Source of the DNA: Bacteroidales bacterium
Lineage (GTDB): Bacteria; Bacteroidota; Bacteroidia; Bacteroidales; UBA4181
Direction of reading: 5' to 3'
DNA length: 6,141 nt
Assembly (NCBI GenBank): GCA_031264715.1
Contig: JAISDP010000091.1
Span: forward strand, 1 to 6,141
Below, piece after piece: positions 1 through 6,124 of this stretch. How positions within the stretch are numbered: position 1 is the stretch's first letter; each line of letters starts with the position of its first letter. The translations under genes were made by a program, and so were the position numbers. The notes beneath the pieces are model-generated. The model searched no databases. It saw only the letters and a program-made list of their open reading frames with translations, and was not told the DNA's origin.

Positions 1-431
1 TGCTCAAGTGAAATCAGCGTTTCGGTACGCGAAATGCCTTGTATTGACTGGAGTTTGTCGAGTATCCGTTTCAGATGCTCGTTGTCGTATGCGTATACCT
101 TGATAAAGATCGAATAGTTACCCGTAGTGTAATGACATTCGGTGATTTCGGTAATCTTATCCAACTGCTCCACTACCGATTTGAACAAACCCGCTCTTTC
201 GAGGAAAATCCCCATAAAGGCACAAGTGTGGTACCCCATGATCTTAGGATCGAGAATAAATTCCGAGCCTTTCACGATTCCAAGCCTGTTGAGCCGTTGT
301 ATGCGCTGGTGTACTGCGGCGCCCGAAATACCACATTCGCGGGCTACCTCAAGATATGGAACCCGCGCATTGGCACAGATCATTGTTAATATTTTCCTGT
401 CTAAACTGTCAATTTGAAACTTTTCTGCCAT
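1..431 (-). CDS. Lrp/AsnC-family transcriptional regulator (partial, C-terminus off the window)
   Basis: DNA-binding regulator of the feast/famine (Lrp/AsnC) family, cytoplasmic. I translated 143 codons from the ATG at 431-429 to the window edge; family members are about 150-165 residues, so only the last part of the effector domain is missing. Residues 7-60 form the winged helix-turn-helix: IDSLDRKIL is the classic family opening, followed by VARECGISGAAVHQRIQRL (recognition helix) and LGIVKG (wing). Residues 66-143 form the RAM effector-binding and oligomerisation domain, with TTGNYSIFIKVYA at 102-114 in the ligand-site region; the common GDYD pattern reads GNYS here. The start is well placed, with A-rich sequence before it and a TAnnTTTG box 21 nt upstream. 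It is on the same strand as the lipoprotein genes but behind a 176-bp gap, so probably its own transcript. Family assignment is firm; its targets and effector amino acid cannot be read from sequence. Confidence 0.93.
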   Translation of the reverse strand, partial: MAEKFQIDSLDRKILTMICANARVPYLEVARECGISGAAVHQRIQRLNRLGIVKGSEFILDPKIMGYHTCAFMGIFLERAGLFKSVVEQLDKITEITECHYTTGNYSIFIKVYAYDNEHLKRILDKLQSIQGISRTETLISLE

Positions 432-451
432 TTTATGATATGTTAAAATGA

Positions 452-459
452 CAAAAATA
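452..459 (-). promoter_or_regulatory. Putative -7 box (TATTTTTG) of the Lrp-family gene
   Basis: On the minus strand this reads TATTTTTG, matching the Bacteroidota -7 consensus TAnnTTTG. It lies 20 nt before the start codon, so transcription would begin around 443-447 and leave a leader of only about 12-16 nt. No clear TTG -33 element is visible about 20 nt further upstream, so the call rests on the -7 box and its position. Confidence 0.5.
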
Positions 460-489
460 AGTTTTTTCGGTTAATTGGCTAATAATTTT

Positions 490-518
490 TCCGGCGCTAT
501 GAAAAATATCCGGCGCTA
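490..518. repeat. Direct repeat pair TCCGGCGCTA, 19-bp period, upstream of the Lrp-family gene
   Basis: The 10-mer TCCGGCGCTA occurs at 490-499 and again at 509-518, separated by 9 AT-rich bases. The 19-bp period is close to two helical turns, so a protein could bind both copies on one face of the DNA. The pair lies about 45-75 bp upstream of the inferred start of the Lrp-family transcript. GC-rich islands stand out in this otherwise AT-rich gap. An operator is a reasonable guess, but a chance repeat cannot be excluded. Confidence 0.45.
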
Positions 519-607
519 CAATTCCCAAATATCAATCATCACATTACTGAATACATCTTTGATGGATGAAATTGACATTTCGTCGGCGAATAAGACCTGT
601 TATCGGA

Positions 608-1438
608 TTACTGCAAAACCACCACCTTGTACTTGGACGGTATACTCATATTCACTTGTTGTGGTTGATTAAACAGGATTTGCTGGAAGTTGGCTTTTAT
701 ACGGATGGGTCTCTTGCCGTTGTGTGCTGAAATGTCGAAAATAGTAGGTAATATGAACTGCGAGTACTGGTTGTAGCCACCATAAGTTGCGCTGAACAGC
801 GCTTTTCGTTGCTGGCCGTTGTACAGGGCAATATCTTCAATGGTATGGTCGTCGGTATTGATATTCATCTCCAACAGGCTGTGGCTTTTCCCCTGCATCA
901 TTATTTTGTCGCTCTTGCCTGCTGCGACAATGAAGTTAAACTTATTGCGGTAGGTTTCCTCGCACCGGTCGGCTGTGAAAAGCATCATCAGCGATTCGGG
1001 GTTTACCGGGTAGCCGGTGACTTTTTGCAGGTACTCATTTTTACCCTTGTAACAAACACGATCCAGGTAGTTGACAACCACAAATGAATCGCGGTAAATC
1101 ACGCCGCGCATTACTTCTACCACCAACCTGCCACGGAAGTAGCAGATACTGTCGGGCCGGATATAGATATTGCCGCTAAGTGAATAGGATTTACCGCCAT
1201 CGGATATTTCCAGGTTACACGAAGGTACGGAAATGCTTTCGATGGGATAACAGGAAGTATAAACCCCCCTGTCTTCAACCGGGGCAGGTGTAGTTGCTTT
1301 TCTGTGCGACCGGCAGGAATCCGCGCTGATGATGGCAATGAGCAGCAGGATAAGCGTCAGGCCTCGTCTGAATTGCAGCCTGCACAAGGATACTTTCTCT
1401 TGTGGAGAGAGGATCGAGGAAAGAGGTCTACTTTTCAT
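608..1438 (-). CDS. DUF4292 family lipoprotein
   Basis: 276-residue predicted envelope lipoprotein. The N-terminus has a long basic n-region with RR at 24-25, a hydrophobic stretch at 27-39 and a lipobox-like ADSC ending at Cys42, the likely lipidated residue. The mature part is rich in beta-strand-like stretches: SLSGNIYIRPDSI (86-98), then VMRGVIYRDSF (109-119) and DRVCYKG (126-132), the spacing I associate with DUF4292. It ends with a QQVNMSIPSKYK segment, also typical. DUF4292 proteins are found in Bacteroidota and, as I recall, resemble the LolA/LolB lipoprotein-carrier fold; that link is inference. The ATG at 1438 lies inside the end of the upstream TPR gene (11-nt overlap), which suggests translational coupling and a shared role. 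The n-region is unusually long, so a later non-ATG start is possible. Family call fairly firm, function unknown. Confidence 0.85.
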   Translation of the reverse strand: MKSRPLSSILSPQEKVSLCRLQFRRGLTLILLLIAIISADSCRSHRKATTPAPVEDRGVYTSCYPIESISVPSCNLEISDGGKSYSLSGNIYIRPDSICYFRGRLVVEVMRGVIYRDSFVVVNYLDRVCYKGKNEYLQKVTGYPVNPESLMMLFTADRCEETYRNKFNFIVAAGKSDKIMMQGKSHSLLEMNINTDDHTIEDIALYNGQQRKALFSATYGGYNQYSQFILPTIFDISAHNGKRPIRIKANFQQILFNQPQQVNMSIPSKYKVVVLQ

Positions 1439-3233
1439 TTTGCTTTTTCACTGACTCTATCTTCTGTTCTACTGTTTCTTTCGAGTTATTCAGTTCAATG
1501 GAATACTTACATATATGGTAAGCTTCATCGATGCGGCCTGCTATGATCAGGAGTTCGCACATATGTTCGATGATCTCCGGATTGTCATTGCCACCGTTTT
1601 TCATCGCCCTTTCAATCATTATGATAGCCTCGTCCACACGGCCAAGCTTGTAAAGCACCCATCCGTACGTATCCAGGTAGGTACTGCTGTTAGGCTCCAC
1701 TGCTATGCAGCGCTTGATGCATTTTTCGGCCAGTTCCAATTTTTCTTCCCGCAAGGAAAGGTAATAACTGTAATTGTTCAATACCAGAGGGTTGTTGGGA
1801 GCAATGGCCAGCGCCCTGTCAAAAGCATTGTCCGACTTCACGTATTCTTTTTTCTCATTGTACGCTTCGCCGAGGAATACCAGGGTTTGGAGTTCCACAT
1901 CCCTGTCCGGGTTCTTCTCTTTTTTCAGACACTCAAGTGTACGGAGACAGGCAAGGATGGCTCCGTCGTATTTTTTAAGCATCGAGGCGGATAATCCGTG
2001 AAAGAAATTGAACAGGTAACGGTCGTCGAAATATTTCAGCGCTTTGCCGGTCGACTCGTAGAGCGTTTCGTTGTCCTGCAGCAGATTAAGCAGGTAGAAC
2101 AATTGTTCCCACAGGAAATAATTGGTTTGCACACGATCGGTGATGAATAACAGGTCATTTTTGGCGCCTTCGAAATTCTTTCCGCGCAGGTTACGGTCGG
2201 CATTCACCAGCCGTACACGGAAATTGTCGGGATATTTTTCGTAAAGCTGCTTGACCAGCACATCCATCTGCTTGTAGTGTTTCTTGAAGAATACGCTGTC
2301 GGACGAAAGTTGCAGGTACAATTCCACTTTCAGGTCGGGGTCGATGGTTTTAAGGTCGTACATGCGCTGCATTTCTTCCATCGCCTTGGTATCGTTTCCG
2401 TAATCCTTGTAGAATTCGATCATTGAAATATATCCAAGCGCATTTTCGGGATCTACTTCAAGCAACCTGGTATAGTTTTCCTGAGCCTCCCTTTCGCGAC
2501 CGGTAGAACTGTACAACTCGGCCAGCAACCCGTAGAACCGTAACTCATCCGGATACATCCTGATGCCTTTTGCCAGGACTGCTTCGGTAGCTTTCACGTC
2601 TCTCTTCCTGGAATATATCCGGTATTTCGCAATTGCCATGTCTTCGGTAAACCCGTAAGTCTTTTCAATCTTATCCAGTTCCTTGAGCGCTTTACGGTAT
2701 TCGTTCTTTTCCAGATACAGGATTGCCAGGTTATAGCGCAGGTCGGCATTATTGGGCTGCGTCTCGATGATCTGCCGGTACACTACAATGGCGCTATCAA
2801 TATTTTTCTCCGCCACGTAGAGATTGGCCAATTGTATCTTGTACCATTCATTTTTGCGATCGTACCTGGCAGCCAGGCGGGCGTATCGAAGGGCATTGGC
2901 CTGATCGTCGCTCATGGAATAGATTTCGGCCAACTGGAAATACGCTGCCGCATCGTATGGGTTAACATCAGTGCAACGGGTAAGCATATTGGCTGCATCG
3001 GGCAGGTTACCGAACATCTTGAGCTTGGTGGCTTCGATGAAGTCGTGATCGTAATCCAGCTTTTCTTCTTCAGTAAATTGTACCTGTTTGGGCTGTTGTT
3101 TCGGTGATTTTTTCGATGATGAACATGCTGCAAACATCCCGCAAATTGCAAGGATCGATAAAAGGTACAAGCCACCCCTCCGGTCTATGTTGAGCCGGTA
3201 TTTCAATTTTTTATATGAATCGGAAATAATCAA
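1428..3233 (-). CDS. Tetratricopeptide-repeat lipoprotein
   Basis: 601-residue TPR protein, probably lipid-anchored in the envelope. The signal region has a basic n-region (RR at 18-19), a hydrophobic core at 22-34 and the lipobox FAAC with Cys37 as the modified residue. The mature N-terminus SSSKKSPKQQ is basic with no acidic export-type signal, which favours a periplasm-facing position (inference). TPR units are recognisable at about 62-96, 95-128, 130-160, 163-193, 197-228 and 231-264, then after a more divergent middle (270-445) at about 447-481, 482-516, 517-550 and 551-583. Clear units include LAELYSSTGREREAQENYTR and YGWVLYKLGRVDEAIIMIER. Such proteins are protein-protein scaffolds; the partner is unknown. 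The start is TTG at 3233-3231: the only stop upstream in frame is the dut stop itself, and the first in-frame ATG (residue 33) would destroy the signal peptide. It follows dut by 18 nt and overlaps the DUF4292 gene by 11 nt. Confidence 0.9.
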   Translation of the reverse strand: MIISDSYKKLKYRLNIDRRGGLYLLSILAICGMFAACSSSKKSPKQQPKQVQFTEEEKLDYDHDFIEATKLKMFGNLPDAANMLTRCTDVNPYDAAAYFQLAEIYSMSDDQANALRYARLAARYDRKNEWYKIQLANLYVAEKNIDSAIVVYRQIIETQPNNADLRYNLAILYLEKNEYRKALKELDKIEKTYGFTEDMAIAKYRIYSRKRDVKATEAVLAKGIRMYPDELRFYGLLAELYSSTGREREAQENYTRLLEVDPENALGYISMIEFYKDYGNDTKAMEEMQRMYDLKTIDPDLKVELYLQLSSDSVFFKKHYKQMDVLVKQLYEKYPDNFRVRLVNADRNLRGKNFEGAKNDLLFITDRVQTNYFLWEQLFYLLNLLQDNETLYESTGKALKYFDDRYLFNFFHGLSASMLKKYDGAILACLRTLECLKKEKNPDRDVELQTLVFLGEAYNEKKEYVKSDNAFDRALAIAPNNPLVLNNYSYYLSLREEKLELAEKCIKRCIAVEPNSSTYLDTYGWVLYKLGRVDEAIIMIERAMKNGGNDNPEIIEHMCELLIIAGRIDEAYHICKYSIELNNSKETVEQKIESVKKQNEK

Positions 3234-3251
3234 CTGAAAGTTAAAAATGTA

Positions 3252-3683
3252 TTACTGCCCTGTGTGTCCGAATCCGCCGGTTCCGCGTATGGTCTCGTCG
3301 AGTGTGTCGCACGGGTCCCATTCCACGGTTTCATATTTGGCCACAACCATTTGGGCGATGCGTTCGCCGTCATTAATTACAAAATTTTCCTGCGAAAGAT
3401 TGACAATAATGATGCCAATTTCACCGCGATAATCGGCGTCGATGGTTCCGGGCGCATTGAGCAGCGTGATGCCTTTTTTCAGGGCAAGGCCGCTCCGGGG
3501 ACGTATTTGTGCTTCGTAACCTTGGGGGATGGATATATATAAACCCGTTGGAATCAGTATCCTTGCACCCGGTGCGAGGATAACGGGCTTATCCAGATGG
3601 GCGCGCAAATCCATTCCTGCTGACAGCAAGGTGCTGTATGACGGCAACGGGTGTCGTGATTTATTGACAATTTTTATTTTCAC
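3252..3683 (-). CDS. dut: Deoxyuridine 5'-triphosphate nucleotidohydrolase (dUTPase)
   Basis: Hydrolyses dUTP to dUMP and pyrophosphate, keeping uracil out of DNA and supplying dUMP for thymidylate synthesis; a cytoplasmic homotrimer in this family. With the GTG at 3683-3681 as start it is 143 residues, close to the usual 144-152. All five trimeric dUTPase motifs are present in order: AGMDLRA (22-28); RPRSGLALKKGI (61-72); the uracil-binding and catalytic motif NAPGTIDADYRGE (76-88), with Asp82 as catalytic base and Tyr85 as the deoxyribose discriminator; DGERIAQM (105-112); and the glycine-rich, phosphate-covering tail RGTGGFGHTG (133-142). An in-frame ATG at 3737 exists but would add 18 residues encoded entirely from the pheS end and the junction, so GTG, 10 nt after the pheS stop, is preferred. 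Probably in one operon with pheS and the two downstream lipoprotein genes. No key residue is missing. Confidence 0.96.
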   Translation of the reverse strand: MKIKIVNKSRHPLPSYSTLLSAGMDLRAHLDKPVILAPGARILIPTGLYISIPQGYEAQIRPRSGLALKKGITLLNAPGTIDADYRGEIGIIIVNLSQENFVINDGERIAQMVVAKYETVEWDPCDTLDETIRGTGGFGHTGQ

Positions 3684-3693
3684 GGGAAAAGAC

Positions 3694-4713
3694 TTAAAAT
3701 CCTGCTGCTGCAAACTGTTCCAGGAATCGCACATCATTTTCGAAATACATGCGGATATCTTTGATTTGAAATTTCAGGAAGGCAATCCGTTCGATACCCA
3801 TACCAAAAGCGAATCCGGAATATTTCCGCGAGTCGATGCCGCAATTGTCGAGCACGTTGGGATCGACCATCCCACAACCCATGATTTCGAGCCATCCGGT
3901 GCCTTTGCACAGGTTACAGCCCTTCCCTTCGCAGGTGCACGATACGTCCATTTCGGCCGACGGCTCGGTGAACGGGAAGAATGACGGGCGGAGACGTATC
4001 CGTGATTTTTCGCCGAACATTTCCTTGGTAAAGAACAGCAGGGTTTGCTTCAGGTCGGCAAACGATACGTTTTCGGCTACGTACAAACCTTCCACCTGGT
4101 GGAAGATGCAATGTGCACGCGCCGATATTGCTTCGTTTCGGAACACGCGCCCGGGCATGATCATACGGATAGGAGGCTGGGTGGTTTCCATGATGCGCAC
4201 CTGCACGGATGATGTATGCGTGCGGAGTACCACATCGGGGTTTTTGGTGATAAAAAACGTGTCCTGCATGTCGCGTGCGGGATGTTCCTTGGGGAAATTC
4301 AGCGCCGAAAACACATGCCAGTCGTCTTCGATCTCCGGTCCTTCGGCAATGGTAAAGCCAAGGCGAGTGAAAATATCGCAAATTTCATTGCGGGTGATGG
4401 ATATCGGATGCCGCGAGCCCATGGGAATCGATTCTCCGGGGCGCGTCAGGTCGTTGTCCCGGACGGTTTCCGTTTCGCTGTCCAGCGCTTCCCTGTAATG
4501 TTCGAATGTTTCGGCCAGAAGATTCTTCAATTCATTGAGCTTTTGACCCAGTTCGCGTTTCTGCTCGCCGGCGACGGTTTTAAATTCATCGAACAGCGCG
4601 TTCAATTGTCCCTTTTTACTGAGATATTTCAAGCGGAACTCTTCAAGTTCATCTTGCGTAGCGGCCTTGAAACGGCTGGCATCCTCCTTTATCCGGTTGA
4701 TCTTATCAAGCAT
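3694..4713 (-). CDS. pheS: Phenylalanine--tRNA ligase alpha subunit
   Basis: Catalytic alpha subunit of the (alpha-beta)2 phenylalanyl-tRNA synthetase, charging tRNA-Phe in the cytoplasm; pheT is not in this window. At 339 residues it has full family length. Residues 1-85 are the charged, coiled-coil-like tRNA-binding arm. The class II core follows: HPIS at 102-105 (start of motif 1), LRTHTSSVQ (163-171), motif 2 around PGRVFRNE to FHQVEGL (187-210), FPFTEPSAEMDV (246-257), and motif 3 GFAFGMGIERIAFL (300-313) with Arg309. Ala302 matches E. coli Ala294, the residue that sets phenylalanine specificity. A cysteine cluster (259, 261, 266, 269) sits before GTGWLEIMGCGMVDPNV; such a cluster occurs in Bacillus-type PheS and is lacking in E. 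coli. Here its first pair is CxC rather than the usual CxxC. A promoter box lies 38 nt upstream and dut begins 10 nt downstream, so it probably heads the operon. Confidence 0.98.
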   Translation of the reverse strand: MLDKINRIKEDASRFKAATQDELEEFRLKYLSKKGQLNALFDEFKTVAGEQKRELGQKLNELKNLLAETFEHYREALDSETETVRDNDLTRPGESIPMGSRHPISITRNEICDIFTRLGFTIAEGPEIEDDWHVFSALNFPKEHPARDMQDTFFITKNPDVVLRTHTSSVQVRIMETTQPPIRMIMPGRVFRNEAISARAHCIFHQVEGLYVAENVSFADLKQTLLFFTKEMFGEKSRIRLRPSFFPFTEPSAEMDVSCTCEGKGCNLCKGTGWLEIMGCGMVDPNVLDNCGIDSRKYSGFAFGMGIERIAFLKFQIKDIRMYFENDVRFLEQFAAAGF

Positions 4714-4750
4714 GCTGATGATTGATTATTGATAATTTATTTTGAGGGGA

Positions 4751-4758
4751 CAAATGTA
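4751..4758 (-). promoter_or_regulatory. Putative -7 box (TACATTTG) of the pheS operon
   Basis: On the minus strand the bases read TACATTTG, a full match to TAnnTTTG. It lies 37 nt before the pheS start and downstream of the ilvC terminator, where an independent promoter is expected. The stretch about 20 nt further upstream is AT-rich and shows no clear TTG -33 element. No attenuator or T-box-like structure is evident in the short leader. Confidence 0.5.
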
Positions 4759-4810
4759 CATGAAATTATTGATTATTTTTTCTTCGAACGGCAACTTGGC
4801 GAAGCGAAAA

Positions 4811-4850
4811 CATAAAAGGCTGTTTTCATGGATCAAAACAGCCTTTTATG
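4811..4850 (-). terminator. Rho-independent terminator after ilvC
   Basis: A perfect 16-bp inverted repeat: CATAAAAGGCTGTTTT (4811-4826) and AAAACAGCCTTTTATG (4835-4850), with an 8-base loop at 4827-4834. Read on the minus strand it begins 16 nt after the ilvC stop codon, and the descending arm (CAGCCTTTTATG) continues into TTTTCG, giving a U-rich 3' side. The plus-strand side is followed by A-rich sequence, so it fits the ilvC direction. It separates ilvC from pheS transcriptionally. Confidence 0.85.
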
Positions 4851-4866
4851 AAAATATCAGGGTGAA

Positions 4867-5913
4867 TTATTTTCCCGGACGCAGTTTGCGAACCTGTGCG
4901 CCGGCCTGCCAGATTTCCGATTCGCGCAGTTCCTTCAATTCTTTTTCCAGTTCGTCCTTGTAATTCGGGCCGCCGGTTGAATCGAGCACGCGTTTGCACT
5001 CGCGGCCGTCCTTTACGCGGGCATAGAGGTCTTCGAATACGGGCTTTACAGCTTCTGTGAAACGGGGCCTCCAGTCCAGAGCGCCGCGTTGTGCGGTTGC
5101 CGAACAGTTGCGGTACATCCAGTCCATACCGTTTTCGTCAACCAGGCGAATCAAACTCTGGGTAAGTTCTTCAACCGTTTCGTTGAACGCTTCGCTGGGC
5201 GTGTGTCCATGTGCGCGCAATACATTGTACTGTGCATCCATGATGCCTGCCAGGGCGCCCATCAGCACGCCGCGTTCGCCGGTGAGGTCGCTGTACACCT
5301 CCTGCTCGAAGGTAGTGGGAAACAAGTAGCCCGAACCAACGGCGATACCGATGGCTAATGTGCGATCCAATGCGCGTCCTGTAGCATCCCGGAAAACAGC
5401 ATAGCTTGAATTGATGCCCGTACCTGCCAGGAAGTTGCGGCGTACGCTGGTGCCCGAGCCTTTCGGGGCTACTAAGATCACATCAACGTCGTTCGGGGGA
5501 ACGACGCCGGTTTGCTCCTTGTAGGTGATCGAAAAACCGTGCGAAAAATACAGCGCGTCGCCTTTGTTCAGGCAGGGTTTGATGACCGGCCACAGGGCGC
5601 GTTGTGCCGCATCCGAAACTAAGTATTGTATGATGGTTGCTTTCTTAGCTGCTTCTTCCACCGGGAAAAGCGTTTCGCCCGGCACCCAGCCGTCGGTTAC
5701 AGCCTTGTCCCAGTCGGCTTTGAATTCGGGAGCCTGCCCGATGATGACGCTGAACCCATTGTCGCGCATATTGAGCGATTGAGCCGGGCCTTGTACGCCG
5801 TAGCCGATCACGGCGATGGTTTCGTTCTTTAAAATTTCGCGCGCCTTGCTTACGGGAAATTCTTCGCGTGTTACTACCTCTTCTACTACTCCGCCAAAAT
5901 TTATTTTTGCCAT
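4867..5913 (-). CDS. ilvC: Ketol-acid reductoisomerase (acetohydroxyacid isomeroreductase)
   Basis: Second common step of valine and isoleucine synthesis: Mg-dependent alkyl migration in 2-acetolactate or 2-aceto-2-hydroxybutanoate, then reduction with NAD(P)H; cytoplasmic. At 348 residues it is a short-form enzyme (E. coli has the long form of 491). The Rossmann dinucleotide motif is GYGVQG at 37-42. Active-site residues are visible: His125 in YFSHGF, Lys151 in APKGSGT, metal ligands Asp209 and Glu213 in SDLTGERG, Glu245 and Glu249 in FNETVEEL, and Ser271 in NCSATAQRGA. The C-terminus RESEIWQAGAQVRKLRP matches Bacteroides-type KARI as I remember it. The start ATG is preceded by A-rich sequence and a TAnnTTTG box; a strong terminator follows. 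It stands alone here, without ilvD, ilvB or ilvN next to it on the left; the right side is divergent. Control by branched-chain amino acids is likely in principle, but I see no leader peptide or attenuator. Confidence 0.98.
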   Translation of the reverse strand: MAKINFGGVVEEVVTREEFPVSKAREILKNETIAVIGYGVQGPAQSLNMRDNGFSVIIGQAPEFKADWDKAVTDGWVPGETLFPVEEAAKKATIIQYLVSDAAQRALWPVIKPCLNKGDALYFSHGFSITYKEQTGVVPPNDVDVILVAPKGSGTSVRRNFLAGTGINSSYAVFRDATGRALDRTLAIGIAVGSGYLFPTTFEQEVYSDLTGERGVLMGALAGIMDAQYNVLRAHGHTPSEAFNETVEELTQSLIRLVDENGMDWMYRNCSATAQRGALDWRPRFTEAVKPVFEDLYARVKDGRECKRVLDSTGGPNYKDELEKELKELRESEIWQAGAQVRKLRPGK

Positions 5914-5959
5914 TTGTTCTACTTATTTATTGAATGAATGATGATCTATTATGACGGAA

Positions 5960-5967
5960 CAAAAATA
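5960..5967 (-). promoter_or_regulatory. Putative -7 box (TATTTTTG) of ilvC
   Basis: On the minus strand this reads TATTTTTG, the same form as the box in front of the Lrp-family gene. It lies 46 nt before the ilvC start, giving an expected leader of about 40 nt. A recognisable TTG -33 element is not present at the usual 19-21 nt spacing. Confidence 0.5.
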
Positions 5968-5987
5968 AGGTTTTACATTGATACCGG

Positions 5988-6037
5988 AAAATCGGTTAAG
6001 TCTTTTTTTGAGATACGATGAGAAAAAGACCGGTTTT
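5988..6037. repeat. Imperfect inverted repeat in the divergent ilvC upstream region
   Basis: GTCTTTTT at 6000-6007 pairs perfectly with AAAAAGAC at 6023-6030 across a 15-base spacer. Outside this, AAAATCGG (5988-5995) can pair with CCGGTTTT (6030-6037) with one wobble, after a 4-base bulge on the left arm. It lies just upstream of the ilvC promoter box and between the two divergent promoters. It could be an operator, or the end of a transcript; it may also be chance in AT-rich DNA. Confidence 0.3.
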
Positions 6038-6083
6038 AAAAAATTTATAGATTTATTAACTTTTTTTAATAGACCGAACATCT

Positions 6084-6091
6084 TATTTTTG
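6084..6091 (+). promoter_or_regulatory. Putative rightward -7 box (TATTTTTG)
   Basis: TATTTTTG on the plus strand matches TAnnTTTG. Twenty bases upstream is TTAACTTT (6056-6063), in the place of a -33 element, and the surrounding DNA is very AT-rich (poly-A and poly-T runs at 6036-6067). This looks like a promoter for a rightward gene starting near the window edge. Confidence 0.5.
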
Positions 6092-6124
6092 CACTTGCTT
6101 TTTTTTTATAAAAATGTAAATTTT

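Larger units (their letters stand above)
432..607. other. Intergenic region between the DUF4292 gene and the Lrp-family gene
   Basis: This 176-bp gap holds the Lrp-family promoter box (452-459) and the TCCGGCGCTA repeat pair (490-518). A small imperfect inverted repeat lies at 565-584. I see no strong terminator for the lipoprotein operon and no credible coding sequence, so some read-through from the operon into the regulator gene remains possible. Confidence 0.6.

Noticed and set aside
75..417. Plus-strand open frames opposite the Lrp-family gene
   Set aside because: The minus strand carries a clear helix-turn-helix and RAM domain over the same bases.
469..483. Tandem GGTTAAT and GGCTAAT upstream of the Lrp-family gene
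   Set aside because: Only 7 bases with one mismatch in AT-rich DNA; too weak to call an operator.
565..584. Small inverted repeat GATGAAAT/ATTTCGTC with a 4-base loop as operon terminator
   Set aside because: On the transcribed minus strand one position becomes a C-A mismatch, the stem is AT-rich and there is no U-tract after it.
475..672. Plus-strand open frame spanning the intergenic gap and the 3' end of the DUF4292 gene
   Set aside because: It starts at a TTG, overlaps the DUF4292 C-terminus antisense and runs across the repeat pair upstream of the Lrp-family gene; composition is not protein-like and no domain is seen.
1515..2001. Plus-strand open frames opposite the TPR gene (1515-1994 and 1774-2001)
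   Set aside because: They lie entirely opposite the TPR repeats and show no family features or promoter; the TPR protein explains the coding signal.
3529..4725. Several long plus-strand open frames opposite pheS (3529-3984, 3836-4498, 4216-4725)
   Set aside because: They are antisense to a complete, well-conserved pheS, have no recognisable domains and no promoter or start context, and arise from its codon bias.
6114..6119. ATG-TAA minimal start-stop unit in the rightward leader
   Set aside because: Such six-base units occur often by chance in AT-rich leaders and nothing else supports a regulatory role.
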